A stretch of DNA of 64,000 bases from Leptasterias polaris (taxonomy: Eukaryota; Echinodermata; Asteroidea; Forcipulatida; Asteriidae): the NCBI GenBank assembly GCA_037783415.1, contig JAZGTN010000027.1, positions 5,914,001 through 5,978,000 on the forward strand, written 5' to 3'. Both the position numbers and the translations under genes were made by a program. Position 1 is the first letter of the stretch, and each line of letters opens with the position of its first letter. This document shows positions 33,001-48,100 of this stretch, piece after piece. Below the pieces are notes generated by a model. It was given only the letters and a program-made list of their open reading frames with translations, searched no databases and was not told the DNA's origin.

Positions 33001-36000
33001 TTAACCCTTAACAGTATAACACAGAGCAGTTTGGTTAGCGTTTGGCCTTATTCCTCCAATATCCTCTTCTGCTACACGTATATTCCCTCCACACCAACAT
33101 GACCAATGCCTGACTGACCAGACACCATACGATCATTACTTGTTATTTGAGCCCACTGACCCCAGTCCTTCTGAATCCTTCTTTTGGGGAATTGGATACA
33201 TGTAGATGGATTTGGGGCATGGACTTGTAAAATGACAAGCTACATGTAACTACTCTACTGGTGTGTCACAGAAAAAGTTAAGCACAAACCTTGAATTCAA
33301 ATTGTTTAAACTTTGCCGACAGAATTTGTGTGGGTCCCAAAGCCAAAATTAAGTACAGCTGAGTGTTATTATTATTTATTTTTTTAATGCATGTGTTTTG
33401 TTGTTGTTTATCACTCTTTGACACTAATGAGGCAGGTGCTAAGTGGTATCCTTTGGCTGGTTGACAAATTCATCATCCAACCATGCATTTATTGATTTGT
33501 TTGCCAGCATCCCAATCACATGAATTTGGTGTCATCCCTACAGCCAACAGGCCAACGTTCTTTGTTTGTGTGAAGACTTCGGGGAGTCAATGTGCAAACA
33601 CAGTTGACTGGTATAAAGAGATCATCATCCAGCCATCCAGCGCACTTTTTGGCGCAGTTTTTACAGCCTGACTGAACTCTTTGTTGTCTTCAATTGTTGT
33701 TGCTCGCTGTTGTCAGTGACTGTGCAGAAATATATATAACGATTCATTCTGTAATTCATAGAATGAAAGATCAATCCAGTATTGGTTGAGGGTGAATACA
33801 TGCATTGGGCCTAAAACAGGGCTCCAATTTGGGTTAAAAAAATACAAAAGACCACTGGTCCTGCAGTCTCAAATTTTCACTGGACCAGAATCACTTTAAC
33901 TAGGGTCAAAACATAGTGCTTTAGCATGAGAACGATTCTCAGATGAACCACCAGACCACCAAACTTGTCCACGGGTTTCTGGCCCCAGGCTAAAAACCAC
34001 TAGCCTCTGGCCTGCAGTCCTAGTCTGCTATGAACACTTTTTGATTTTGTTTCTTCACCTATAGCCTATAGGGGGCCTACTGCAATGCAAACTGTATAGA
34101 TTACAAAATTAATTTGAAAAAGGGTGGAACTTAAGGCTTATATTAAAGCTATAATTTTGTTGTTTCTGATGGATGCCTGTGGCATGTTTAGGGTCAAAGA
34201 TTTTTCGTTTTGACAAAATGGAAACCTCACCCTCACAAATCACAAACTAACCCTAGACCAAAAACAGTTGACAGATTTCATTTGTTCCACTAAAATCTAT
34301 TAAAAAGAGAGTTTCCAGTCAAAACAAAATCATTGACTTGTTCGAACAAAACCTGCAACTCTCCGAAATGGGAAACAAAAATAGTTTCAGACTTTGTAAA
34401 AATAATTTAGACCAAATCACAATTTAGACTGAGGAACATTTGAACTTTGTACAGCCTGTACTACATTTATTAGTCATTCTGTACTATATGGTGCCACTTT
34501 CAGGTAGTCAGGTCCATAACAGCAAGGGAGTTTCCAAATCGTTTATCTTTCATGTTCGGTTTTATATTACATGAATCAGGGCGGGACCAATTAATGATAC
34601 TGCATTTCAACAGGCAGTTCAAAGTTGCTGCAATTTTCTGTGAATGATGATACTGTTCCTAACTAACTGTACAGTGTGTATGTACATGTACACCAGGCCT
34701 TGAATTACATGAAGACTACAGAGGCCATTGCCTTTGTTGCCCTGGTCTTGGCCTTGGTACCCCTTCAGAAGTTTTACAGACTTGAAGATATTCAATGAAA
34801 ATTGCCTTGCCCCGTTAAAGATGAAATTCCCGGCCCGGTACATGTATGTGGTGTACATTTACATTATTAGAAAAATTTGAGTTTGTACAACCATGGAAGA
34901 AGGAATAGATATTTTCCTTCCTCCATGGTACAACCATAGATCAACAACACATCAATGAAATTTAAATGTTTGTACTAAAAGGTCATTGCAATTAGTGTGG
35001 AACATACCTGTAAAAGCTGTAGGGTAAGAAAGTTTGTAAATTTATTTTTGTTTTATTCATGGAGACACTGTGTAAAATGTAGTAATGTATTTAGTGAATT
35101 AGTCCTTGAGTTGGTTAATTATTGTTTTTACTCTTGAGTGCTTTTGGTTTCATAAGGGTGGGGGTCATTGTTTGATTAGGGCTTAATGAATTGCCCTGGT
35201 GTGTTCATTCACTTATTATTGTGGGGCATGTGGTTTAGTCATCCTGGGTAAACAGATGGATTGAGTAACGTACACAAACAATTGACCATACTAACTAGCC
35301 CAGTGTATTTCGGTTTTCATGGTCTGGCGCAAGTTTGAGTCATGAAATTAATAATAAAGTACATGGGTTAGTAGATAATTTTTGCATAATACATCCTGTA
35401 CATGTATCACTAGTTAAAGTATAGTATTTATATTTTAAGTATTGTAACAATTCCTTCCTCAGTGCTGTAGCCATTTTGTAGCTAGTCAAATTTTTGACTC
35501 CACAAAATAGCGGACCGTGTTAGTTGGCAAAGTAAAAGGAAAACCACACAATTTTGAGGCATATTTGTGTGGATCATTATATTCTACTTTTACAACAAAT
35601 TTTTATGCATTTCATAACAAACAGTTTAAACAATTTTCATTGCCCAAATCGCCCAATCCGAGGCAACGTGTCCCTTTAAAGTAATACGAACAAGCAGTGG
35701 TTTACGTAGCAGTGGCAAGCTGTAAACTAGCCATCCAGAAAAGTGTATCAGGATTTTGACTGTTCAGATGTTTTAACTGGCAGGTGGCCAGCGGACCACT
35801 GTTGAGGGAGAACATTTAAAAAGTTGACTTGGTGTTGGGAGGGATTGTGTAACGTACACAATCTCCATGGTGCATTTGGGAACTTTCGCCAAGTAAAGTA
35901 TTTCAAAAAAAAATTGTATAAGATGTTTTTTTTATATTATTGAATTATGACAATATCTTGGGAACGGAAAAGACTGAATTTATCCATGTATGGCCATGAT

Positions 36001-39000
36001 CTGGTATCTAGACCTTATGCACAACATGACGTCATTTGAGCAGAGTGCCCTCAGCTATAGATGTAAAAAGGAGGTTGTTAATATTGCCAATCCTGTGTTT
36101 ATAAATCTGTGCGTTTCCATTGTTTCCATCTGTTTACCTCATAAGATAGCGGCTTGGTGATGTCAAATTGCATATTATACGGTCTAATAGAAAATGCTGA
36201 AGTAAAATGAATGATCAAGACTGAAAGTTTGTTAACCTTTATTTCTGTAGCTAACTGTACCGCGATTTAACCAAGGGTAGAGTACATTTTCATTTATTCA
36301 ATACACTTGATTGAATGATTGAACATGTACTATGTACAAGTTCAGTTGCACATTGTCAGTAGTTTTGTATACCAACTGCAAACTTCCTCATTCAAGCTTG
36401 TTTCCATTTACTGTGTATTTGGGCACACTATTTAATGCATTAGCCAGACATAAGTTAGCGTTCTATAAAACAATAACATTTATTGGACATGTTGAATTTG
36501 CATTATCCTACTCTAATCTGGGAAGATTATTAATTCACTCGTTTGATGTAAGCCAATGCCAATACTAAATGCTATTCCTGAAAACTCTACAGTGCATAGC
36601 TTGGGTAATTTTAACGAACACATATACGTACAGTGTTTGATTTTGTTTTGTTTTTCAGTACACAGCTCACAGTTTTGTGATGCACTTTTTTCAATAGACA
36701 GAGACCGCAGGAAAGTTGGAAAAAACTTAAAGGCTCCAACCTCACTTTAAAACGGTGTAAATTGTCATTGGGCCTAATTGTCATTTTAACTCTTACATTG
36801 CAAAGTTCGAAACGTCAAAAACACTAATGGGTCTGTTCAACACAAAGAAGAAAATTTTGTCCTAGTCAAAAGGTCAAATCCAATGCTGTTTTTGATTGCA
36901 TGTCATCACTAATTCAGGAATCAACTCAAAATTCTCTGTACAAAAAACGTTCAGATCTTACATTTGAAATGTGTTGTCATCAAATGTTTTTGGATTTTGG
37001 CAAAAATTTCACTTGAAGGGTATGAGACACAGTGGCATTTATACACCCTTCTAATGTGAGGTTATAGACTTCTACTCTAAGATTTTCATAAGGACTCTAC
37101 CTATTTAAAAATGAGTGGACTACAAAACTTAATTTGACCTTAGAGCCCCTCTTTAAAAGCACTTTATAAAAACTGTAGATGCCTGTTTAAAAAAGGTGCT
37201 TCCATCTTTATTCAATTTCTCCATGCTTGTTGTGATGGAGCCAGCTGCTGCATGTGTAGGCATGATGGTGGGAAAGTGCTCAGCATGTAGTTTGTTTCAA
37301 CTCATCTGAAACATGGACAAGTGAAAAAGCTGGCGGACCATGCAGTTATATAAATGAAGAGCCAACTTACTGCTGGCTAGTCAATGAAAAAGTTGAAAGG
37401 CAAATCCTGATGGGGATTCGCAACAAACCGAACAAAATATTTATTACAAAGTAAAAGTAGCGTGAGCAATTGGTGCTTTAAGTGTACCATTACACCCATG
37501 CCTAATGTACATTTAGTAATTTTGTAGCAGAATGGTTCACATGCACCATAAAACGGTTTTCATGCTTCAGTGCTGTGGTGTGCCATTTGATTAGTCGTAA
37601 CTAGACTAAGCGAATCTGTATTAAAAATGTCAGCTTTTTATTTTAATTTCCATGGTAACAAGGCAATATACGGATGGAAACATGGTGGTACTCCTCAACT
37701 CCAGTCCTTGTGTGTAATTATATATTTATTTATAATAAAACTAATTTTCGTCAGCAGTCGCGCTGTGTGACTTACATACAGCACTTCTTTATTCTGGGAA
37801 CACAAATGACAGTTTAATAATAATAATCGGGTTGAGACACAAGCATGTAATTACGCTTTCCTCCTATCTTTTCACAGGAAGTCTTGGGTAAAATTACTGT
37901 GCAGTTTTTACAGAACACAGTATATATCTTGTGTGAATCTGAGAACTGTATTTGAATGTCATTTGTGTCTAGTACAAGTTCTGATGTTTGTTATATTTGT
38001 GCATTATTCGGTGTGGGGGGGGGGGGGGGTAGCAGCAATAAATGTTAAATTCAGAAATATTTTTAGGAAAGGTGAGAAACAAGTTGGCTTTAAGAGGGCC
38101 ATGAATTAAAACCATTTCCTCGACTAGAAAATTTGCTCTCCTTTCAAAACCGTCTTCATTCCCAAATTAAACAAAGAGGTGAGGTATTAATTAACCCTGT
38201 CCCTGCCAAATACAACAAGATGTGCCAAGTGGTAAATGCTGTTGTACTTTGTCTCAATTTGCAGTGAAATGCACTTTGCTGCATTTAGCAGGGTTCTACG
38301 TGGCCTTAGCATAGCCCATGTTCAATCCCAGTCCCCAGTAAATGTCAGTATACAATTGTTGCATGCTGTGACGGGGTTCATGGTGTTTTGTACACCCGAG
38401 GGGGGCAAATGGCCCTCGCATGAAGGTCTGCAAAACCCATTGACAATTGTTTTGTTATACCACCACGGTAAAAGATTTCTCTTCTTTCAAAATTCAACGT
38501 CATCTTCAAACATTATTACGAAGTTGGCACAGTTTAATAAGCAGTGGGGAACAATGGCAGAACAATCGTTGAAATAAAAACAATTGTTAACTGTTCTCTC
38601 GAACCCGGGGCTCTAATAAGGCTTTGGAAACGACCAGCGTGGACACGATCAAAGTAATTTATCCCAGGGATACATCATCATGTTACACTCATGTTGTGCG
38701 TAATGCATAGTGCGCTATAAATATAGATAAATATACACTCTCTAAGCATTGCTCATCCTTTTTGTTGGAAAGCGCAGTACGCAATATGTGTGTATTTTCA
38801 TTTTAAAGCTTTGCACACAAGGCATGACGGAGGCCACTTGGATTTCCGGCCTTAGGCAAGTTACATGCGTCTTTGTATTGTACATCACGTGATTGGTTCT
38901 CGACCAAATAACAATTCACAATGAATGTGTTACCGTGGTATAAAAATGCCTATTGTTGCATTGGCCAGTGCAAAGGCTGGCATAAACCAGTTTACTTCAC

Positions 39001-42000
39001 AATGCATTTTGCTGCGTTTAATAGCACGGTTTTCATTTCAACTGTTGTTACATATTCAATGTTAGGCATGGTGCCTGGAAGACAATGGTGGTTGTGGGGG
39101 TTAACACAGAACTACACATGTACATTACATGTACACGTGTACATGTTACACAAGTGTTTGAAACAAATACAAAACTATACAAGGTTTTCTTTTAAAACAT
39201 GTTTCTTTATTAGTAATCTTTGGGTACTTTTTATATGTAATTCAACAGCTTCTTAAACCTGTCATTTCTACTGGAACTTTTTATCAAGTTGCAAGTCACT
39301 GATAGTCAAGTGGTTATGACTCAGGTTGTTCGTTTTGATTCCGGCCAAGCTACCCGCTGATGTCACAATGAATAGAATAGGTAGTTGTTTGTTACTGAAT
39401 CATTGATTTGTGCAATTCGTAATCATAGACATAAAACCATTGTTTCCAGGAGAGAGATTGGCTGTTGCCAGCCTGGTGTTTGTATCCCCTTGTGGGAGTT
39501 TTGTATAGTTCCCTTGTTGGGGAGACCATCTGAGCAAACAAACAAACAAACTTGAATTATTTAGTCTAATTGTTCAGTTTATTATTCTACAACAAACCAA
39601 GTTAAATGAATGAATGAATGAACAATTGTATTCATGAATTAATGTACGTCGCTGTAAAAATGTTCTACATGTATTTCCTGGAATAACATGAAGGCCATGG
39701 CCTCTGTTGCCCTACTCTTGGCGTTGGTGCCCCTTCAAAGTTTCCGAAACACTTTTAAGATTTTCCAATGAAAGTGCCCTTTGAAAAATGAAAATGGCCT
39801 TGCCCTCTCAGAGATGAGATTCCAGGTCTGCATCAGACTTCGCTTGATAATGTTCCAAGATATAAAAAAATTGAATTTAACAAAACAAGAAAACGCCACT
39901 TTCTGTTAAACAGTAGAACTCATCATATTATTCGACACCACTAAAATGTAGTATTCATCCTATTGTTCGACACCATTAAAATGACATTTTTTTAAAATGA
40001 ACGCTTTCGGTTTCCTTGTGTACATTAAATTATCAGCAGTCGGTCATAAATAATCAATTTTAATTGATGTGCAATTCTGAACGTGATTGATTTCAGAGGG
40101 CCAAGAAGCTGTCATATCAAGCTCCTAAGGAGAAGACACCTATCCTCATGGTAATTATCACACTCTACAACTACATAGCCTTGATGGTGATAGGTTACAT
40201 CAAGGAATACCTCAGGAAGTTCCGTCTGATCAAAACCCCAGGGGCCCTGGAATCCATCAAATTGAAGGTAGGACTTGGGAGAATGTGAAATCACATCACT
40301 TGCATTTATTTATTTGGAAAGCTGGTTACGTATACAATTGTATTATCATATTCATAAAGCAAGGGCAGACCCTGCTCATTGTACACTGTACAGTACATAT
40401 GTAAATGTATGTCATAACTCTATTACTTCCAAACCTTTGGACCCTTGTGTTGATGTGATTTGACGCCTTGCTAGTAGTTCTATTAATCATTGTTAGGTCT
40501 TTCTGTGTACTCAATCCATCAAATCTGGCCAGACTGGGAGATAATGTGCAAGTATTTGTGATACATATTTGTAGGTTTACATTTACATTGAAATTGGGGT
40601 TATTTTGCACAGTAAGAACATGTATAATGTGTAGTTCCAAGAACGTGTTACAGTCCAGGGCTTGAATTTTACACTGGACCGCAGGCCCGAGGCCAGTGAT
40701 TTTAGTGTCAGGCCAGTAAGCTCACAACTGGACAAGTCTTATCTTCAATCTTCATTAAAAGCAATCTTCATTAAAAGCAATTGTGCTCAACTAGATTTTG
40801 AGTCTGATAAATATCTTTCAATTATGTTGAGTACCAAAGTCTACTTGAAACCCTACAGACAAATGCAATTGATTTTTTTTTTCAAACAACAGCTACATGT
40901 ACAACAACAACAATACAGTTTATTGTGTTGTCACTTTGAATCTGGTCTTGTGAAAAAAATTCTGGTCCAGTAAAAATTCCGAGCTACAAGCCCTGTGGTC
41001 TTGTGAATTTGTAGTGTTAAATGCTGGAGTATTGGAGTGAATGCTTAAAAACTCCCTCTTCTACTGTATATAAGTGAGATACCTTCAGTCAGTCTGGGAG
41101 GCTGACTTGACCACAAATCCTCTTCACATGTACCTGGAAGAGGTACATGTTCTAGCCTTGATTTCAAGGCTGTGGAATCCCTTTCAAAATTTCCAATTCA
41201 TTCCAATTGGATATCCAGTTGGAAAGAATTGGATTAAGTTGGTATTGAGTTTGTGTGAGTTGGTTTATATTGGAATACTGAATTTCCAATTAGAATAAAA
41301 TCTTAGACCAACTCAGTCCAGTTGGAAATCCAATTGGACTCAGTTGGCTTGATTTAATTGAATTGGAATTAGTTGAAATTTGTTTATACCAATTGGAAAT
41401 TTTATTTGCCATCATTGTCTTCTTAGAACAAAATTCAAACTGAATCCAACTGAGTCCAATTGTGTCCTATTTGGTCTAATGTGTTTTGTGCCAAAACACA
41501 ACAATGGAAAAATTCCAATTGAAAAATTGAATTGAAAATTTTGGTAAGTGATAGTTTGCTTACTAAACATATCCCCATGCAGCAGACTCACAAACATCAC
41601 ACCATCACCAGTCATAAAGCGCTAGCTCTGCGAGCTCCAAACACACACACACACATGCGCACAAACGCCCATATAGCCAATCACAGATCATTGTTGTTGG
41701 TTTAGCAGGAAGCATCATGAACTATTAATTTCCAGTCGTCTAGTCAGTACAAGCAAATGTAAACATAAAACTTTGACTTGTGTGTACACATCATAAAAAA
41801 AATTGTACACATCATATTTTGTCTGAGATCCAGTTAGCTTCTATTTTTAGCATCAGTATGGAGTGCTAATTTGGGTATGAAATGATTGGACTGTACTATA
41901 GACTCACTAAAGTAGTGATGTCATGTTTTAAATTTAAGCAGATAAAAGACCAATCTTTGTTGAGAATCAGCAAACAAGTGTTAAACCTAAGTGCCTGTCA

Positions 42001-45000
42001 TGTATAACTATAATACACACACGTGCCAGGTTTTTTTTTACTTTATAGTGACAAAAGCAAATTGAGTGGCTGCGTGCAAACAAGTGATGTAATATCACTC
42101 ATGCAATTTTGTGTACTATTGTTTTGGTAGAAATGTTTTTAAAACTGCTGAGTTAGGGTTGCTTAAACTCCTGCAAAAGTCCTATATTTTGACATCATGT
42201 ATGGGTAGTACATGTACAACAGTACAATGTACATTTACTGCCTAAATTACACAATGTTTTATCATGTTTTGTTTCCCTGCATAAGATGCCCAATATTTTC
42301 ATAGTAGCTTCCTTTCTGTTCTCTGTATTACAAAAAAGCACTGTGTACAGTACATTGCTTTGAAATGAAGACACATTCAGGGCCCAATATCATGGCTGTG
42401 CTTACTATCTACAAAAAAACTGTCCACTCTTCCAAAGATGTTTGGTACCATTCTCTTTAAGCCCTTTTCACACTGCATCTATTATCCCCGTGGAATACAG
42501 CCCTGGGGAGGCCCAGGAGTTTTTTCATCCCACAGTTACCCCGGCACACTTTCACACTGTCCCTGCCTAGGTCCCTATTCCAAGGGGTTCCGGTTGTATG
42601 TTTCACCCCGGGGTTTTACCGCTTACCATTTATCATGACACTTAATCATTCCATCGACAACAAAGATTGCCTCACAATTGATCGATCATCAGAAACTTGT
42701 TATTCTTCCTTCACTTTTGTAATATCAGTTACTCGTAAATAAATGTATAATAATAACAAACTGCTTTTAAGACAAATAATATACGCCTGATTAGAGTTGT
42801 GCATTTAGTTTCCGTTTATTTTTCTAAATGGTCAAACGGAACTTTTGACTTCTATTTAATTGTTTAATCACTTGCTATCGACTCCAATAGGAAGAGCCCA
42901 TCGGTATGAGCAAAAGTCAACACACTTTCAAGGATTAAAAAATAGAACACTGTAACCCAGTCTCAGAGAACCACAAGCCACAGTTGGGCAGCCTACAAAG
43001 CAAAGTGTATTACAAAGTGTAGGGGATTGAAAATAAATATTTTATTTGAAGTATGGTTAAAATAATTCCACCATCAAAATGGATGTCAATCATTGTCCCT
43101 GGATAGTGTCTGAAGTTAACAATTAAAAGGAAAGGAAAATCTGTCCCTTTATTTTTGGAATTTCAAAGTTTGTTTATGGGTAAACGCTAGTTAAACATCC
43201 CAACCCTACTCTTCTTAAGGTTTAGCCTGTTTTTTATGACTCAACTTCTGAAGCAGGAGGTTCAATCAACCAGTGATTGGCAGGTGGGTCTGGGTTGAGT
43301 GCCTGAAATTTTCATGGGTGCCAGCCTAAATGATTGCTGGTCTAACACTGGTGTACTGATTAGCAGCATGTGGGTTCGAGTTCGAGTCCCAGTCTAAACA
43401 CTTATTACAGTATTATATGTCCCGTCTTTTTAACCATTTTTGCTTTATCCTTTGGATGTGACGTCAAGCCAGTGGTTCAGTGTGTAGTATCATAGAGCAA
43501 GCTCTATGGTAGTATAATGCATGCTAAAGAAACCAGTGACCCTCTGGTATGGTTGGCTGTGCAGATTACACCGCACCACCTGTGTAATAGATTGGTGTCA
43601 TAATTCATATCTGTCAGAAAAATAACAAGTTAATATCATCACCATGAGCACCTAAAATGTGGTTGATATTCATCATTATTGTCAAAAATTGTTTTTGTAA
43701 CAATGTTTGTAGATGATTTATCAGAATGAGTGTACTCAACTCCAAACCGATTTGAATGTGCTGGTACAGAACAATACACCATTATTGGAACTATTGTCCT
43801 CATCCTTGTATCCTTGGTGACTTTGAGTGTGAGGCAGACACTTCTTATGCAAAGTAGTTGCCGGATGAGATTTGGGAGCTAACTGTATGTCCTTTTTCTG
43901 TTTCCTTCTTTGCAGGATTTTGTTCCGCTCTTTCAGGACTTTGATAGTTTTTACATTCGCAATATTTATCGTAAATTAAAAGATCTGTTTGAGGTCCCCA
44001 TCTGTAGTGTTCCTGGTGCCGAACTGGACATCATGGAAAGAACATCACCAGACTTCAACTGGACATACGTGTAAGTTTAAAATCCCTAGCATCTGTATAT
44101 GTCACAAGTTGGAGCTCAATTTTATAAAGCTCAGAAACAATATTTTTGTCATTTTTCTATATTTATTTAGTTTTTTTCTTTTGGGTTTTTTGTGGGGTTA
44201 TTATTATTAATTTTTTATATATTTTTTTTTTTGGGGGGGGGGGGAGTTGTCAGCCTAAATGCAAAGCTATTCACATTTTTGAGACTGGTGTACCATTATG
44301 ATTATCATGGTTATTATAATAACAGGCCTGGAATTTCATCTCTGAAAGGGCAAGGCCATTTTTATTTTGCAAAGGGCACTTTCATTGGAAAATCTTCAAG
44401 TCTATGGGAAACTTTTGACACCAATGCCAGGACATGGGCAACAGAGGACGTTGCTTCCTGTTCCATGGCCTCTTTGTAGTGATTCAGGCCTTAGGTTAGA
44501 TTTGGAACTCTTATGTACCTGCATTTTAGAGGGAAAGACATCTTGACTCATCTTGCTGTCTGACCATTCAATTTCATTCACATTCTTGTGATTGAAAGAT
44601 GCACTGCGCCTGCCTGCAATATGTTATCATGTGTTGAATGCATAGTCTGCACATTACATAGATCGTTTTGTGCATAGTTGAGTTGATCAGCTTTCTGGTA
44701 AATGTAATACTAAGAATAGTAGGGTTTAATCAATATTAGAAAGAGTAAGAATTAAAACAAATTGTACTGTGGCTTAAACCCTCACAACCTCTAACCCATC
44801 AAACTCCAACTGCACGTTTCGCTTAATTTTGTTAAACTGAGGACTGCACTTGTAAACTGATTATGCTTTACATGGGATCAGGCAAACCACCATAATCAGA
44901 GTCCAACAGTTTGGGTATTGAGTTTACTAAATGGTGTTGGACTGAGGACTGCACTTGTAAACTGATTATGTTTTTACCATAGAGTCTCTGTCCTTTCTCT

Positions 45001-45086
45001 ATGGTTTTACATGGGATCAGGCATACTACATGTATAATCAGACTCAGTCCAACAGTTTGGCTGTTGAGTTACTATATGGTGTTCCT

Positions 45087-45119
<33 letters not shown>

Positions 45120-48100
45120 TATTCGACCAAAACAAACAACAAACCAAAGTTACAATAGCACAAGAAAGAACATTAACGGAAAAACGGTTATAAAAAAGCA
45201 AGTAATAAGGAAAATAAATACAAAATTAGAAAAATTTAATTTAATTAATAAATAAAATTAAATAAATAAGAATAAGGAAAATAAATACAAAATTTGAAAA
45301 ATTTAATTTAATTAATAAATAAAATTAAATAAATAAGTAAGAAAATAAAAGCAAAAACCAAAAATATATGAGGGCGACTGAGGGCAGAGCATGCAGGAGG
45401 GGAACAAAACCAAATGGGAAGGACAACCAGAAGGGATAAAAACAAGGACAAATCATGCGGGTCAGGGGAAACAAAAGTAAACTAAATTACTGTTGCTCGG
45501 AAGCATGCTGCCCCACGCATGACCAACAAACACAATGAACACAGAAACAACAATAGGGAGAAACCAAACAGGGGCTCGTTCACAACCTGCATGCAACCAA
45601 ATTGAACATCTAAGGTGAGGTAGGAATTGGATCTCAATGAACATGTAGTATTAAATCACCCTGGGGAGTACACAAATTTGCTTTTAATGTTAAAAGCATC
45701 TCAGTTAATTACATTTTTTTGTTTTCACCTTTTGTTTAAATTTTTCATAACGTATGACAGGGTCAACTCGCTGGCAAATCTTAACATGAGCCAGAGGGTA
45801 TAACAAATTGAAAGCAGTCGGGAAGAGTTAAAAATATCAATACATTTTTCTATAAATTGTACTCTGACTTAGCATCTCGGATAATTTTTGTTTCCCCTTT
45901 AATCTTTTCCAATTATAAAGTATGACAGGGAAGAGTAAAAGATCCATCAACCTTGGCTCCTACAACTACCTTGGGTTTGCCGAGAACTCGGGCTCTCGAA
46001 ACGAAAAGGTAGAGGAAGCTTCGAGGTACTATGGGAATGGAGTGTGTAGTACGAGGCAGGAATTGGGTGAGTCAAGAGCAACGACATGTAATTAACATTG
46101 TCCCTCTGGTTTGCCGCTTTATTTATGCCTGTAACTAATAACTCAATTTGTGGAGATAAAGTCTCCCGAGTCTGTTAATTGCACAATTAAAATGGATTAC
46201 AAATTTGTGTGCTTTTTTGTTTAATTAGTTTTTTGGGTTTTTTATCCACTACTGTATGCTGTAGAGTATGATTACCTGAACAAAAAAAGGCTGGCAGGCA
46301 TTACAGTCGACAGTCACTGAAGCGTAACTGTCATTACAACATAATGCTAAAATTTCACCCACAAAAACTTGCTAAGAACTGAAAAAAAACCTGCGTAGCA
46401 GAAAAAAACGTGTTACCAGTCAAAATTTCTTAAGTTGTTGCAACTGGGTAACCCACTAATTGTTTTGCTTAGCAAAGAAATTTTGCCAAGCAGTTTTTCT
46501 ACTCTACAAGTTTATGAAGTTGGGCCCTGCTCTCAACTGTCTATGCTTGCTTACTTGCTTGCTGGCATTATTTCATTGCCGGGTGTTGAAGGGGATTTTC
46601 TCCCCCGGTGTGTGTCCCCCATACAGTAAAGTAACATGGGAGTCGAAAAAGGTGCTCTTAGACGAAAGTTCTACACAATTCGCCGTATGGGGGACAGAAT
46701 CTCCAGTTACTTCTCCCACACCGGATAATGGTTCTCTACTGTTCCCTGTCTGGTTTAGCAGAGGGTAGCTCATCTTTCAGGAAAACATGTATCTTGAGAG
46801 ATGCTGTCCACAACATTTGCACATTTCCTACAGATTGTTTGCCATGGATAGGGCAGTCCATGTATACCACACAATATTGTTCAACTTTAGTAAGGTTGCT
46901 AAATGAAAGTTTAAAACCTCACCTACTAAGAATGATTTTTTAGTACATGATGTACTATTATTATTATTATTATTATTATTTATTCGACCAAAACAAACAA
47001 CAAACCAAAGTTACAATAGCACAAGAAAGAACATTAACGGAAAAACAGTTATAAAAAAAGCAAGTAATAAGGAAAATAAATACAAAATTTGAAAAATTAA
47101 ATTTAATTAATAAATAAAATAAAATTAAATAAATAAGAAAATAAAAGCAAAAACAAAAAATATAAAAAATATATAAAATATATGAGGGCGACTGAGGGCA
47201 GAGCATGCAGGAGGGGAACAAAACCAAATGGGAAGGACAACCAGAAGGGATAAAAACAAGGACAAATCATGCGGGTCAGGGGTAACAAAAGTAAACTAAA
47301 TTACTGTTGCTTGGAAGCATGCTGCCCCACGCATGACCAACAAACACAATGAACACAGAAACAACAATAGGGAGAAACCAAACAGGGGCTCGTTCACAAC
47401 CTGCATGCAACCAAATTGAACATCTAATGCACTGTGTGATTTAAACAATGATCCTTAAGGAGGCGGAGAAATGTCATAAGAGGACAGATTACAGCAGCTT
47501 CGCGAATGAAGGATGGAAAAGTGTCCCATAGTCTGGGAAGTCGATGGGAGGGTGAATGGCGGAATGTGAGTGATTCAAGATGACGAGGATTAATGAAAAC
47601 CCCGGCAAGAATGGATTCGCAGTGAGCAGTGCCATGTAAAACCTTGAACACAAAGGAACTGAGCAAGTAATTACGCCTGTTAGTTAGAGGAAGACAATGA
47701 AGACTGTTATGCATGTTAAGTTGATTTGGAGATCAACGTGAAATGCCATTATGTTAATTGAGTTAAAATTGTACATAAATTACATGTAGTCACAGGTATG
47801 AGCTTAAAAAGCTTTGAAAAAGCAGAATAGTTAAATGATTAAAGAATCGCATTTATGTGTATATTTTTAAGGCATGTTTCCCATGAGGCCAGGAATGCAT
47901 CAATGTCAACCCCCCCCCCTCCCTCCCCCCCAAAAAATAAAATAAAATAAGGTCGACAAACATTTTCGCTTTTTTTTATTCAGGGTGGGGGTGGGGGATC
48001 TGTTGAGTTTTATGAAATCAGTGTTTTAAATGTAAGAAAATGCACATCTTTTGATCAGCATTTTTAATACAATACATGTACCACCACATTTCCGTACAAA

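Larger units (their letters stand above)
27058..40096. other. SPTLC2 intron 1 (13 kb)
   Basis: No nested gene is convincing on either strand. Contents: a 120-bp tandem array (27615-28215), poly-C at about 29832-29847, a mixed C/A homopolymer (30592-30650), the foldback element 31022-32101, a fragment of a GCGGATCCAG-type repeat near 32720-32770, family A and B repeats, a hairpin at 34882-34935, an element end CAACGTGTCCCTTTAAA near 35670, and a tRNA-like SINE (39295-39556). Open frames of 60-120 codons have no family similarity. Confidence 0.6.
40268..43915. other. SPTLC2 intron 2
   Basis: Contains a family B copy (40660-41015), the CCAATTGG-rich stretch (41160-41560), one end of a GGGCCCAATATCATGG element at about 42381, a GC-rich repeat at 42460-42620 and a tRNA-like B box (GGGTTCGAGTTCGAGTCCC) near 43373. 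No gene. Confidence 0.55.
44071..45920. other. SPTLC2 intron 3
   Basis: Holds an inverted family A copy and LINE tail copy 1. A short direct repeat around GGACTGCACTTGTAAACTGATTATG occurs at about 44840 and 44945. No gene. Confidence 0.6.

Noticed and set aside
38236..38577. 113-codon plus frame in SPTLC2 intron 1
   Set aside because: No family similarity, and the region has repeat-like ends (CAGGGTTCTACG).
43340..43410. Possible tRNA gene at GGGTTCGAGTTCGAGTCCC
   Set aside because: A B-box-like string is present but no cloverleaf can be drawn; more likely a decayed SINE. The same applies near 55875 and 60975.
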